DNA from: Devosia sp. YR412
GTDB lineage: Bacteria > Pseudomonadota > Alphaproteobacteria > Rhizobiales > Devosiaceae
Length of the DNA stretch: 64,000 nt
Reading direction: 5' to 3'
NCBI RefSeq assembly: GCF_900110945.1
Contig: NZ_FOFL01000008.1
Coordinates: forward strand, 31,469 to 95,468
Every line of letters starts with the position of its first letter. Position 1 is the first letter of the stretch. Both the position numbers and the translations under genes were made by a program. The notes beneath the pieces were generated by a model, which made no database searches, was not told the DNA's origin, and was given only the letters and a program-made list of their open reading frames with translations. This document shows, piece by piece, positions 8,598 through 18,382 of this stretch.

Positions 8598-10217
8598 TCA
8601 CGGAGGATCGCCAAGCGCTAAACTGCGGGGCAGCAATGGACCGCGGGTGCGGGACTGGCCTTGCGTGGACAGCGCCTCCTCCTGCCGGCTCGGGCAATCA
8701 CGGCGCGGACAGAGGCGGCACGAGGGGCCGACCGGAATATCGGCATCGAGATCGGACAGATCGAGGCCGGCCGCATAGACGGTGCGGTCGGCCTGCAGCA
8801 CGTCGCAGGCCAGCATGACCGAGGAGGCAACGGCGGATTCGTGGAAGGAGGCGGTGCGCCGCTGCACGGTGCGGGCGAGGAAGAGATAGCGCGAGCCATC
8901 GGAGAAGCGGACCACTTGGCGCAACGGCACGTCGGGCGTGCGGAAGGCGCCATAGATGGCCCAGAGCGGACAGGCGTGGCCGCTATTGGGCAAGAGGAGG
9001 CCGGGCAGCGGGAAATGCTTGGTCAGGCGCCCGGCGGGGTCGGAGCGCAGGAAGCCGAAGGCAATGCCCTGCTGGCCGGGGCGGCGCAGGCTGACGAGGC
9101 GATGCGCCACTTGCTCGAAGCTGGCGTGATAGACCTGGCGCAGGTGGTCGATATCATAGGCGCAGGCCTCGGCATCGGCGAGCACGCGGGCATAGGGGAA
9201 GACCATGGCGCCGGCCAGATAAGAGCCGACGGCGCGCGCGGCCAGGCGCCGGGCGGTGGGTGTCGAGAGCGTCGCCTGTTCGAGCGATGCGGCGATGGCG
9301 TCGGGCGCGGCGAGCTCGCCATAGAGGCGGGCGAGCTGGAACTGGCGTGTCGCCAGGGTGGTGGCGCCGTGGAACCACATCAGGCGGGTCGTGGGGTCGA
9401 AACGGTACTGGCCGGGATATTCGGGCTCACTGGGCAAGCCGCCGATGCGAACCTCGACGCCAAACTTTTCAGCAAGCAGGCTGGAGAGCGTGGCGCTGCC
9501 AAACGTCCCTGCCCGCCCGGCCTCCAAGCGTAACGCGTCGGCTACATCTTCGAGCAGTGGAAAATGGTTTTCGCGCTCGATCAGCAGGTCGTCGATTTCA
9601 CGGGCCGGCGAGACGCTGCGGCGGATCTGGCTTGAGGTGTCGAACTGGCCGATCAGGTTTCTCGCGACTTCGGAAAGGGTCCGGCTGTCACGACCAATGG
9701 CGGCGAGGAACTGCCGGCGTTCGGCTTCGTCGAGATCGGCGACGTCTTCAAGGATTTCGGCGCTGGAGCGGATGGCGGTGATGCCGGAGAGGATCTGGTG
9801 CAGCAATTGGCTGAGCAACGGGTCCGAGCGCAACCGGTCGGCATAGGCATCGGCGCTGGTGACGGCCGCGCCATAGGCGCGATGCAGGCGTGACAGCGCG
9901 CCGGCGCTGGCTGGATATTGTGCCACCAGCTCGCGCCTCTCGTCGGGCTGGAAAGGCAGCGACTCAAGCAGCGGATCGGCGAAGGCTTCTTCGAGATCCT
10001 GCAGCAGCTTCTGCTCGCTGCGTCCGGCCAGCTCGTCTATATCGATCGAGAGTTGGGCGGCGACGCGGTTGAGCAGTGCCCCGCCGATGTCGCGCTTGTT
10101 GTTTTCGATCAGGTTCAGATAGCTGGCCGAAATGCCGACCAGACGTGCCAGTGCCGCCTGGGAAATCTTGAGCGATTTCCTGCGGTTGCTGATGCGAAAG
10201 CCAATAGGCGCGCGCAT
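8598..10217 (-). CDS. XRE-family ScfR/RamB-like regulator with an inserted HisKA-like helix pair
   Basis: 539 residues. An XRE helix-turn-helix (~7-62; ISQAALARLVGISASYLNLIEN) is followed by a segment at ~132-195, LLHQILSGITAIR...AEIL with ERRQFLAAIGRDSRTL, that lines up with the histidine-kinase dimerisation helices. His140 falls at the phosphoacceptor position, but no ATPase domain follows. The rest resembles the degenerate IrrE/DUF2083 region of short-chain fatty-acyl regulators, without an HExxH motif, and ends in a Cys cluster (Cys500, 503, 508). The ATG at 10217 has AGGA nine bases upstream. It is first gene of the four-gene operon and divergent from the ABC importer. Confidence 0.8.
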   Translation of the reverse strand: MRAPIGFRISNRRKSLKISQAALARLVGISASYLNLIENNKRDIGGALLNRVAAQLSIDIDELAGRSEQKLLQDLEEAFADPLLESLPFQPDERRELVAQYPASAGALSRLHRAYGAAVTSADAYADRLRSDPLLSQLLHQILSGITAIRSSAEILEDVADLDEAERRQFLAAIGRDSRTLSEVARNLIGQFDTSSQIRRSVSPAREIDDLLIERENHFPLLEDVADALRLEAGRAGTFGSATLSSLLAEKFGVEVRIGGLPSEPEYPGQYRFDPTTRLMWFHGATTLATRQFQLARLYGELAAPDAIAASLEQATLSTPTARRLAARAVGSYLAGAMVFPYARVLADAEACAYDIDHLRQVYHASFEQVAHRLVSLRRPGQQGIAFGFLRSDPAGRLTKHFPLPGLLLPNSGHACPLWAIYGAFRTPDVPLRQVVRFSDGSRYLFLARTVQRRTASFHESAVASSVMLACDVLQADRTVYAAGLDLSDLDADIPVGPSCRLCPRRDCPSRQEEALSTQGQSRTRGPLLPRSLALGDPP

Positions 10218-10245
10218 GAAACAAGTCCTCCCGCGCAGCATGTAT

Positions 10246-10259
10246 GTCAATCAATTGAC
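10246..10259. promoter_or_regulatory. Inverted repeat, candidate operator between regulator and importer
   Basis: GTCAAT-CA-ATTGAC is a 6-2-6 inverted repeat, 29 bases upstream of the regulator ATG and inside the 191-base divergent intergenic region. A direct repeat of ATTTACA (10286-10292 and 10305-10311) lies on the importer side. Either could bind the XRE regulator. This assignment is inferred from position only. Confidence 0.5.
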
Positions 10260-10408
10260 TATTATCACGCTGCAGCAGCACAATTATTTACAGAATATCG
10301 CTGCATTTACAACGGACTATTGCTGCCGTTTTCGGATGCGGCTCATAATCCTCCCTGCGGTGAGCTGCCGGCCATGTATCGGAAGCCCCGCGCCAAAAGG
10401 AGGAAACA

Positions 10409-11764
10409 ATGACACTTCTCAAGCGTGGTCTCAGCCGCCGCCGCGTGCTGCAGACCGGCATGGCCGGCATTATCGGCACCGGCGTTTCGCCGCTGATCTT
10501 CAGCAAGGGCGCCTGGGCGCAGGAATTCTGCAACAACCCGACCGGCGACACCGTGACCTTCGGCCTTAACCTGCCCCTGACCGGCGCCTATGCCGAAGAA
10601 GGCGCCGACGAGCAGAAGGCCTACGAACTGGCGGTCCAGCATCTGAACGGCGAAGGCGATGGCGGGCTGATCAACGTGCTCACCCCGACCGCGCTCAAGG
10701 GCAATGGCGTGCTGGGCAAGAAAGTCGCCTTCGTGACCTCGGACAGTCAGACCAAGGCCGACGTGGCCCGGGCCGGCGCCACCCGGATGATCGAGCGCGA
10801 TGGCGCCATCATGGTCACCGGCGGCTCGTCATCGGCCGAAGCCATTGCCGTGCAGGGCCTGTGCCAGGAAATGGGCGTCATCTTCATGGCGGGCCTGACC
10901 CATTCCAACGACACTACCGGCAAAGACAAGCGCCGCTACGGCTTCCGCCACTTCTTCAACGCCTATCAGTCGGGCATTGGCCTGGCGCCAGCCATTGTCG
11001 ATGCCTATGGCGCCGACCGCCGCGCCTATCATCTCACTGCCGACTACACCTGGGGCTGGACCCAGGAAGAATCGATGAAGGCCGCCACCGAAGGCCTCGG
11101 CTGGCAGACCGTCGAAGCCGTGCGCACGCCGCTGGGCGCGGCCGACTTCAGCCAGTATCTGACGCCGGTGCTCAATTCTGGCGCCGACGTTTTGATCCTC
11201 AACCACTATGGCAATGACATGGTCAACTCGCTGACCCAGGCGGTGCAGTTTGGCATGCGAGACCGCCAGGCCAATGGCAAGGATTTCCAGATCGTCGTGC
11301 CGCTGTTCTCCGAACTGATGGCCAAGGGCGCCGGTGCCAATATCAAGGGCATTTTCGGCACCTCCAACTGGCACTGGAACCTGCAGGATCCGGGGACGGT
11401 GGCCTTCACCAAGAGCTTTGGTGCCGCCTATGGCGCGCCGCCCTCGCAGGCTGCCCACACCGCCTATGTGCAGGCCCTGCTCTATGCCGATGCAGTGGAA
11501 CGCGCCGGCACCTTCTATCCGCCCGAAGTCATCAAGGCGCTGGAAGGCTTCGAGTTCGACGGCATGGGCAATGGCCCGACGCTGTATCGCGCCGAGGATC
11601 ACCAGTGCATCAAGAATGTGCTCGTGGTGCAGGGCAATGACGCGCCGACCAGCGAATATGACGTGCTCAATATCGTCAAGGAAATCCCGCGCGACGCCGT
11701 GGCCTATGACCCGACCATCTTTGGCGGGGATCTGGGGCCGGCCGAGCCTGTGCCGATGTGCTGA
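10409..11764 (+). CDS. LivK-type ABC transporter substrate-binding protein, Tat-exported
   Basis: 451 residues. The N-terminus LSRRRVLQTGMAG is a twin-arginine signal ending near AWAQEF, so export is probably folded and periplasmic. The mature part has the type I periplasmic-binding fold of branched-chain amino acid/urea/amide receptors (GLNLPLTGAYAEEGADEQKA, ATRMIERDGAIMVTGGSSS, DYTWGWTQ). A perfect AAGGAGG at 10397-10403 sets the ATG. It heads a five-gene importer operon. The divergent short-chain-acyl-type regulator and the pxp genes downstream suggest a carboxylate, amide or peptide-derived ligand, but the sequence does not name it. Confidence 0.85.
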   Translation: MTLLKRGLSRRRVLQTGMAGIIGTGVSPLIFSKGAWAQEFCNNPTGDTVTFGLNLPLTGAYAEEGADEQKAYELAVQHLNGEGDGGLINVLTPTALKGNGVLGKKVAFVTSDSQTKADVARAGATRMIERDGAIMVTGGSSSAEAIAVQGLCQEMGVIFMAGLTHSNDTTGKDKRRYGFRHFFNAYQSGIGLAPAIVDAYGADRRAYHLTADYTWGWTQEESMKAATEGLGWQTVEAVRTPLGAADFSQYLTPVLNSGADVLILNHYGNDMVNSLTQAVQFGMRDRQANGKDFQIVVPLFSELMAKGAGANIKGIFGTSNWHWNLQDPGTVAFTKSFGAAYGAPPSQAAHTAYVQALLYADAVERAGTFYPPEVIKALEGFEFDGMGNGPTLYRAEDHQCIKNVLVVQGNDAPTSEYDVLNIVKEIPRDAVAYDPTIFGGDLGPAEPVPMC

Positions 11765-11797
11765 TGGCGGCTTGACGCCCTAGGCACACCGAAACGC

Positions 11798-11822
11798 CAC
11801 CTCTCCCCCAAAGGGAGAGGTG
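11798..11822 (+). other. Perfect hairpin between binding-protein and permease genes
   Basis: CACCTCTCCC (11798-11807) and GGGAGAGGTG (11813-11822) form a perfect ten-base stem with loop CCAAA and no U-tract. It sits in the 73-base gap before livH. Such intercistronic hairpins commonly protect the upstream mRNA and raise binding-protein levels over permeases; that role is inferred. Confidence 0.7.
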
Positions 11823-11837
11823 AACCGGAGCATTTCC

Positions 11838-12869
11838 ATGTTCGAAGTCATCTTCCTGCAATTTCTCAACGGCCTCGACAAGGGCGCGGCCTATGCGCTG
11901 ATCGCACTGGGGCTCACCCTGGTTTTCGGCACGCTGGGCGTGGTCAATTTTGCGCATGGCGCGCTGTTCATGCTGGGCGCCTTTTGCGCCGTGCTGTTCC
12001 GCCAGCTGCTGACGCTGGAAACCGTCACCGTCGATCCGACCAAACTGTCGCCCTGGGGCGCGCCGCTCGAAGTGCGCGAGCCGCTGGTGCAGGCCTGGTT
12101 CGGCGATTTCGGCGCGGTGCTGGTAAACTACTCGGTGCCGGCCTCGATCATCATCACCATTCCGATCATGCTGCTGGTAGGCATCGGGCTCGAGCGCGGC
12201 ATCATCAAGCATTTCTACAAGCGCCCGCATGCCGAGCAGATTCTCGTCACTTTCGGCCTCGCCATCGTGGCGCAGGAACTAATCAAGAGCTTCTTCGGGC
12301 CGAATCCCATTCCCCAACCCATGCCCAGCGACCTGCGCGGCGCGGCCGATATCGGCGCGTTCCTCGGCATGCAGGCCAATGTCATCACCTATCCGATCTG
12401 GCGGCTGGTCTACTTCCTGTTCTCCTTTGCCATCATCGCCGGGGTTTTTGCCTTCCTGCAGTTTACCACGTTCGGCATGGTGGTGCGGGCCGGAATGGCG
12501 GATCGCGAGACGGTGGGGCTCCTCGGCATCAATATCGACCGGCGCTTCACCATCATGTTCGGCCTTGCCGCCGTGGTCGCCGGCATGGCGGGCGTCATGT
12601 ACACGCCGATCCTACCGCCCAATTATCATATCGGCATGGACTTCCTGGTGCTGAGCTTCGTCGTGGTCGTGGTGGGCGGCATGGGCTCGCTGCCCGGCGC
12701 TGTGGCTGCCGGCTTCCTGCTCGGCATTCTCCAGAGCTTCGCCTCGATGACGCAGGTGAAGTCCCTCATTCCCGGCATCGATCAGATCATCATCTATCTC
12801 GTCGCCGTAGTCATTCTACTCGTATTGCCGCGAGGCCTGTTCGGCCGGCGTGGCGTGATGGAGAGCTGA
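11838..12869 (+). CDS. livH: Branched-chain amino acid-type ABC permease (LivH family)
   Basis: 343 residues and about eight or nine membrane helices. The N-terminal [32 protein letters not shown] is the signature start of LivH permeases, and the EAA-like loop near [19 protein letters not shown] contacts the ATPases. A hydrophilic insert near residues 55-90 ([19 protein letters not shown]) is longer than in classical LivH, as is common in urea/amide-type paralogues. ATG 11838 has CGGAG eight bases upstream; GTG 11820 is in frame but falls in the hairpin. It forms the membrane channel with LivM. The symbol is by family; the substrate is unproven. Confidence 0.88.
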   Translation: MFEVIFLQFLNGLDKGAAYALIALGLTLVFGTLGVVNFAHGALFMLGAFCAVLFRQLLTLETVTVDPTKLSPWGAPLEVREPLVQAWFGDFGAVLVNYSVPASIIITIPIMLLVGIGLERGIIKHFYKRPHAEQILVTFGLAIVAQELIKSFFGPNPIPQPMPSDLRGAADIGAFLGMQANVITYPIWRLVYFLFSFAIIAGVFAFLQFTTFGMVVRAGMADRETVGLLGINIDRRFTIMFGLAAVVAGMAGVMYTPILPPNYHIGMDFLVLSFVVVVVGGMGSLPGAVAAGFLLGILQSFASMTQVKSLIPGIDQIIIYLVAVVILLVLPRGLFGRRGVMES

Positions 12870-12870
12870 T

Positions 12871-14010
12871 ATGCGCGCCATGTCACGCAACGACCTGCTG
12901 CTGTTCCTGGGCTTCACCCTGGTGGTGCTGGCCATGCCGCTCTGGCTGCAGCCCTTCGGCGCCGCCTATCCGGACCTCTTGCAGCGCTTCATGATCTTCG
13001 GAATCTTCGCCGTCGGCTTCAATATCCTGTTTGGCCTCACCGGTTACCTGAGCTTTGGCCACGCTGCCTTTTTCGGCGTCGGCTCCTATGCCGCCGTCTG
13101 GTCGTTCAAGCTGCTCAGCCTCGACGCTATTCCGGCCATGCTCTTCGCCATCGTGGTTTCGGGGCTGTTTGCGCTACTGATCGGCTATGTCAGCCTGCGG
13201 CGTTCCGGCATCTACTTTTCGATCCTGACGCTGGCCTTTGCGCAAATGAGCTACAATCTCGCCTATTCCGTGCTGACGCCCATCACCAACGGCGAGACCG
13301 GGCTCCAACTCACGCTCAACGATCCGCGTTATCTCGATGCCGCCATGGGTTCGGCCCAGGCCGGGCAGCCGGTGCCGACACTGTTGGGTCAGTCGCTCGG
13401 CGGCTTTGCCGGCTTCTATTTCTGCGCCGGCTTTTTGATCCTCGCCTTCTTCATCGCCCAGCGCATCACCAATTCGCCCTTCGGCATGATGCTCAAGGGC
13501 ATCAAATCCAACCAGACGCGGATGAACTATACCGGCTTCAACACCAAGCCTTATACACTGGCCGCCTTCGTCATCTCCGGCATGTATGCCGGGCTCGCCG
13601 GTGCGCTGCTGGCCGTCACCGATCCTCTCGCTGGCGCCGAACGCATGCAGTGGACCGCCTCGGGCGAGGTGGTGCTGATGACCATTCTCGGCGGCGCCGG
13701 CACGCTAGTAGGACCGGTGATCGGCGCCTGGCTGATCAAATATTTTGAGAACATCTTCTCGGCCATCAACGACACCATGCTGCATCGCTTCTGGGGCTTC
13801 CTGCCCGAAGGCGCCGACAATGTGATGGTCGCCATCACCTCAAAATTCGTCGGCGAGGGCTGGTTCCTGACGCTGGGCCTGGTGTTCGTGCTGATCGTGG
13901 TTTTCCTGCCCGGCGGTATCATGGAGGGCGTGCGCCGCATCGCCCACCTGTTCAACCGACAGCGCAAGTCGCCCGACCGGCCGGCATCGCAAGTTCAACC
14001 GGCCGAGTGA
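12871..14010 (+). CDS. livM: Branched-chain amino acid-type ABC permease (LivM family)
   Basis: 379 residues and about ten membrane helices. [33 protein letters not shown] is the characteristic LivM core, with the conserved loop [34 protein letters not shown] and [22 protein letters not shown] near the C-terminal third. It starts one base after the livH stop and ends ten bases before livG, so it is an internal gene of the operon. It forms the second half of the translocation pore. The tail is short, charged and cytoplasmic. Confidence 0.9.
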   Translation: MRAMSRNDLLLFLGFTLVVLAMPLWLQPFGAAYPDLLQRFMIFGIFAVGFNILFGLTGYLSFGHAAFFGVGSYAAVWSFKLLSLDAIPAMLFAIVVSGLFALLIGYVSLRRSGIYFSILTLAFAQMSYNLAYSVLTPITNGETGLQLTLNDPRYLDAAMGSAQAGQPVPTLLGQSLGGFAGFYFCAGFLILAFFIAQRITNSPFGMMLKGIKSNQTRMNYTGFNTKPYTLAAFVISGMYAGLAGALLAVTDPLAGAERMQWTASGEVVLMTILGGAGTLVGPVIGAWLIKYFENIFSAINDTMLHRFWGFLPEGADNVMVAITSKFVGEGWFLTLGLVFVLIVVFLPGGIMEGVRRIAHLFNRQRKSPDRPASQVQPAE

Positions 14011-14020
14011 GGACGAAGTC

Positions 14021-14784
14021 ATGACCAATCCCAATGTCGTCCTGCATGTTGCTGACGTGCACAAACGCTTCGGGGGGCTGCATGCCCTGGCTGATATCGA
14101 CCTGCAGGTCGAGGAGGGCCAGACCCATGCCATCATCGGCCCCAATGGCGCCGGCAAGTCGACGCTGCTCAATGTGATCATCGGCAAGCTGGCGCCGACC
14201 TCGGGCACGGTGGTGTTCGACGGCGCGATCCTGACCGGTCGCAAGCCCTATCAGATCAACCAGCTGGGCATCGCCCGGGTGTTCCAGACGCCGGAAATCT
14301 TCGCCGATCTCTCGGTGCTGCACAATGTGATGATCCCGGCTCTGGCCAAGCGCGACGGCGCCTTCAAGCTCAACATGCTGCGTGGGCTCGACAGCGAGAC
14401 CGGCATTTTGCGCGAGGCGCAGGACATGCTCGAAGACGTCGGCATGTATGGCCGCCGCGACATGGCGGCCGGCAGCCTCAGCCGCGGCGACAAGCGGCGG
14501 ATGGAGCTGGCCATGTGCCTGATCCAGCATCCGCGCTTGCTGCTACTCGACGAGCCGACGGCGGGCATGTCGCGCCACGACACCAATACCACCATCGAAC
14601 TGCTCAAGAAGATCAAGAGCCGCGGCATGACCAAGGTGATCATCGAGCATGACATGCATGTGGTGTTTTCGCTGGCTGACAAGATTTCCGTGCTGGCGCA
14701 GGGCCGCATCATCGCCGATGGCACGCCCGACCAGGTGCGGGGCAATCCCAAGGTGCAGGAAGCCTATCTCGGAGGAGCGCATTG

Positions 14785-14785
<1 letters not shown>
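14021..14785 (+). CDS. livG: ABC transporter ATP-binding protein (LivG family)
   Basis: 254 residues. Walker A GPNGAGKST (~39-47), Q-loop FQTPEIF, signature LSRGDKRRMELAM in place of the usual LSGGQ, Walker B LLLLDEPTAGMS and the switch histidine in IIEHDMHVVF are all visible. The family-specific C-terminus GTPDQVRGNPKVQEAYLG is typical of LivG. The SRGDKR signature is usual in urea/amide-type LivG relatives and may reflect a non-amino-acid substrate. Its stop shares a base with the livF ATG (TGATG). Confidence 0.9.
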
Positions 14786-15555
<770 letters not shown>

Positions 15556-15557
15556 GC

Positions 15558-15630
15558 TACCCTGGGCCTTTCAACCAAAGGCATTGTGCCGAACTCACCC
15601 TCTCCCCAGAGAGGCCCAGGGTAATCTTTT
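15558..15630 (+). terminator. Terminator-like long hairpin between livF and pxpA
   Basis: TACCCTGGGCCT (15558-15569) pairs perfectly with AGGCCCAGGGTA (15612-15623) around a 42-base loop, followed by ATCTTTT on the plus strand. It lies in the 78-base gap between two convergent operons and probably ends the liv operon. The loop carries a CACCCTCTCCCC stretch like other dispersed hairpins in this window. Confidence 0.65.
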
Positions 15631-15633
15631 CGA

Positions 15634-16395
15634 CTACATATCCGGCATTTCCGGCGGCTCGGCGGCGATGGTGATCCCCTCGCCTTCCAGCGCGTCCCTG
15701 ACGTCGCCGGCCAGATCGACGGCGCCGGGCGTATCGCCATGCAGGCAGATCGAGCGGGCGGAGGATTTGAGCACGGTGCCGTCGATCGCGACGATCTCGC
15801 CAGCCTTGGCCAGGCGCAGGCAGCGGGCGATCACCGCCTCGCTGTCGTGGATCACAGCACCCTCCTGGCTGCGCGGCACCAGCAGTCCGTCCGCGGTATA
15901 GGCGCGGTCGGCATAGGCCTCGCGGATGAGTGGCATGCCGACGGCCTTGGCGGCGCGGACCTGTTCGCTATTGTCGAGCGCCAGCACCGCCATTTTCGGG
16001 TCCATGGCCTGGATGGTGGCGAAAATGCCGACGGCAAAGGCCAGCTCTTCGGCGGTCTGGTTGGCTAGGGCGCCATGCAGCTTCACATATTTCAGCGGGG
16101 TGCCCACCTCGTCGGCGATGAAGCGCACGAGGAACAGCTGGCTGCGAATCTGGCCGAGCAATTGATCGAGCGGCATGACCAGCCGGAAGCGGCCGAAGCG
16201 CTTGGGATCGGCATAGCCGGGATGGGCGCCGGCGCGCACGCCGCGCGCCTTGCAGAATTTCAGGATATGCCGGATCGTCGCGGAATCGCCGGCGTGACCG
16301 CCACAGGCGATCGAGGCGCTGGAGACGATTTCCAGCAGGTCCTCGTCCGTGCCCATGCCTTCGCCCAGGTCGGCATTGAGGTCGATGGTGGTCAT
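15634..16395 (-). CDS. pxpA: 5-oxoprolinase subunit A (LamB/YcsF family)
   Basis: 253 residues, the usual PxpA length. IDLNADLGEGMGTDEDLLEIVSSASIACGGHAGD at the N-terminus and VRAGAHPGYADPKRFGR are hallmark motifs, along with YVKLHGALAN and EAYADRAYTADGLLVPRSQEGAVI. PxpABC converts 5-oxo-L-proline (pyroglutamate) to glutamate with ATP; PxpA carries the ring-opening site. Its ATG overlaps the pxpC stop by four bases. It is the last gene of a coupled pxpB-pxpC-pxpA operon facing the liv importer. Confidence 0.93.
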   Translation of the reverse strand: MTTIDLNADLGEGMGTDEDLLEIVSSASIACGGHAGDSATIRHILKFCKARGVRAGAHPGYADPKRFGRFRLVMPLDQLLGQIRSQLFLVRFIADEVGTPLKYVKLHGALANQTAEELAFAVGIFATIQAMDPKMAVLALDNSEQVRAAKAVGMPLIREAYADRAYTADGLLVPRSQEGAVIHDSEAVIARCLRLAKAGEIVAIDGTVLKSSARSICLHGDTPGAVDLAGDVRDALEGEGITIAAEPPEMPDM

Positions 16396-17288
16396 GGTCT
16401 GCCCCGCAACAGTGCCTGGGCATGTTCCAAGGTCACCGGCTGAAAGGCAACCGCGCTGCCGGGCCGCAATTGCGCGAAACGATCCAGATCAGCCGTGATC
16501 ACCGTGGCAATGCGCGGATAGCCGCCGGTCGGCTGGTGGTCGCGCATCAGGACGATCGGCGTGCCATCGCCAAGGATCTGGATATCGCCGGGTACGATGG
16601 CATTGGAGACCAGCGAGAGGTTGGAGGAATGGGCAAAGACCTCCGCCCTGTCCTCCAGCCGCACGCCCATTCGGTCGAGGCGGGAGGATATGCTGAAGCT
16701 GACGTCGAGAAAGCGCTGGCGGATGTTTGGTGCAAACAGGTCGGCGTGGATGCCCCAGATGACGCGGATGGGGCCGGTCTGCCGTTCGGCGATCAGGGGT
16801 AGGCTCGGCGCGCCGCCCGAGCCGGACAATTCGATCACATCGCCGACGCGCAAAGCACGGCCATCGAGACCGCCGAGGCCGGCGCGGCTGCTGGTGGCGA
16901 TGCTGCCCATCATCGGCGGGACGGCTATGTCGCCGTCGAAACGCAGATAGCCGTAATTGCCCCAGGCGCCCGGTGTGATGGCGAGTGTGTCGCCGGGGTT
17001 GAGCTCTGCCGTTCCGTCCCAAGCGAGAGCCTGTCCATTGCGACGGATAACGAAATTGCCGCCGGAAAAGCCCACGCGGCATCGTCCGCTAGCGAGGGTT
17101 AGTTCCAGCCCAGCCATGGTGAATTCGAGACCGCCCTGCCCGCCACCGGCCAATTGCCCGGCGGCCAGATAAGCCATGCGATCCATCGGGCCGGAAGCGG
17201 AAATGCCGTGGCGCAGCATGCCGAAGCGGCCGAGATCCTGGATGCTGGTCAGCGGCCCGGCGCGGGTGATCTTGAGGACGGCGCTCAT
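16392..17288 (-). CDS. pxpC: 5-oxoprolinase subunit C (biotin-dependent carboxyltransferase-like)
   Basis: 298 residues starting MSAVLKITRAGPLTSIQDLGRFGMLRHGISASGPMD, the standard start of the PxpC/KipA (AHS2) family. This fixes the ATG at 17288, against a longer ORF reaching into pxpB. Conserved internal blocks include LEFTMAGLELTL, FSGGNFVI, IRVIWG and GDIQILGDGTPIVLMRDHQPTGGYPRIATVI. With PxpB it phosphorylates 5-oxoproline for hydrolysis. It overlaps both neighbours by ATGA junctions, so the three subunits are probably made together. Confidence 0.92.
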   Translation of the reverse strand: MSAVLKITRAGPLTSIQDLGRFGMLRHGISASGPMDRMAYLAAGQLAGGGQGGLEFTMAGLELTLASGRCRVGFSGGNFVIRRNGQALAWDGTAELNPGDTLAITPGAWGNYGYLRFDGDIAVPPMMGSIATSSRAGLGGLDGRALRVGDVIELSGSGGAPSLPLIAERQTGPIRVIWGIHADLFAPNIRQRFLDVSFSISSRLDRMGVRLEDRAEVFAHSSNLSLVSNAIVPGDIQILGDGTPIVLMRDHQPTGGYPRIATVITADLDRFAQLRPGSAVAFQPVTLEHAQALLRGRP

Positions 17289-17941
17289 GGCGCGACCGTA
17301 AAGGTGATGCGATCGCCGGCGCTGAGCTGGGTTGGCGGATGCGCTGTTGGATCGAAATTGTTGAAGCTGGTGCGGCCGATGACATGCCATCCGGTGGGCA
17401 TGGCGGTGGCGGTGATGGCGGTTTGGCCGGCGGCGAACAGCACGCTGCCGGCAGGCACTGAGGCGCGGAGCTCCTGGCGGCGCGGCAGCACCAGGCCGTC
17501 GTGCAGACCGCAATAGACGAAGCCGGGGGCAAAGCCGGTGGCGAGGACACGGAGCGGGTTGGCATTGTGCGCTGTGACGAAAGCGGCAGTGCTGATGCCA
17601 AGCGCAGCGGCGACCTCGTCGAGGTCGGGACCGTCGAAGCTAACGGGAATGCTCCAGCGCTGCGACGCCTCTGCGGCCTCGTCTAGACCAAACAGGCGCA
17701 GGCGCAATTCGCCCTCGATGCTGGCCGGCGCGGTCAGTAACGGATCATAGCGCAGCAGCAGCGACACCAGATTGGGCATGATTTCCACCACGCCGGCAAT
17801 CGGCGCAGCGTCGAGCAGCGCCGCAAGGGCGATGGTGGCGCGATTGGCAGCGTCGCTGAGCGACGTGCCAAAGCGCACGAGCACGGCGCTATCGCCGAGC
17901 GGCATGATGGTCGGCTTGGGGAAAGTAGCGGAGACGGGCAT
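17285..17941 (-). CDS. pxpB: 5-oxoprolinase subunit B (KipI/AHS1 family)
   Basis: 218 residues. The family features PLGDSAVLVRFG, VVEIMPNLVSLLLRYDPLL, the conserved VSFDGPDLDEVAAALGIS and TGFAPGFVYCGL, PRRQELRASVPAGSVLFAAGQTAI and PTGWHVIGRT are all present in order. ATG 17941 has AGGA about nine bases upstream; a TTG two codons earlier is less likely. It is first gene of pxpBCA. With its importer-facing position it suggests use of pyroglutamate or of peptides that release it. Confidence 0.92.
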   Translation of the reverse strand: MPVSATFPKPTIMPLGDSAVLVRFGTSLSDAANRATIALAALLDAAPIAGVVEIMPNLVSLLLRYDPLLTAPASIEGELRLRLFGLDEAAEASQRWSIPVSFDGPDLDEVAAALGISTAAFVTAHNANPLRVLATGFAPGFVYCGLHDGLVLPRRQELRASVPAGSVLFAAGQTAITATAMPTGWHVIGRTSFNNFDPTAHPPTQLSAGDRITFTVAP

Positions 17942-18087
17942 AGACAAGTCCTGATGGACCCGCCCGGATCAGTCAACCCGGTCCATAAGCGGCGGAACTC
18001 TGCCGCGCTCGGAAGACCGTTCGATAATGCCACTGCTTCGCAAAGCAACGGCCGGGTATGACCTGCCGGGACGGTGGTTTTGTCCAG

Positions 18088-18264
18088 TCAGTTCGGGTCT
18101 TTGCCGTCCTGCTCGATCACGGCATCGAACAGCTCGCGGGCCTGCCCGACGCCGATCGCCTCGATGGCGACTGCGGCGATGGCAGCGAAGAGCTCTGCGA
18201 TTTCCTGGGGATCGGTGATTTCGGCGTCGTCGTCTTCTGCGTCGGCGTTGATCAGAGTGAACAC
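18088..18264 (-). CDS. Small acidic hypothetical protein
   Basis: A 58-residue frame starting at GTG with GGAGG nine bases upstream. It reads as an acidic N-terminal stretch (NADAEDDDAEITDPQEI) followed by a probable amphipathic Ala-rich helix (FAAIAAVAIEAIGVGQA) and an acidic end. It resembles no family I recognise. The good ribosome-binding site and plausible composition favour a real gene, but other frames overlap the same stretch. It lies alone between pxpB and a small hypothetical gene. Confidence 0.45.
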   Translation of the reverse strand: MFTLINADAEDDDAEITDPQEIAELFAAIAAVAIEAIGVGQARELFDAVIEQDGKDPN

Positions 18265-18382
18265 AAGAACGCACCTCCGTGTAGCCAATGGACAGAGTGT
18301 GCGGCGATTCCTGTTACAGAATAAATAATGAAAATTTGACCGGGCCCTGCAGGAGGGTCATGGACAGATAGGGCAGCGGCCC

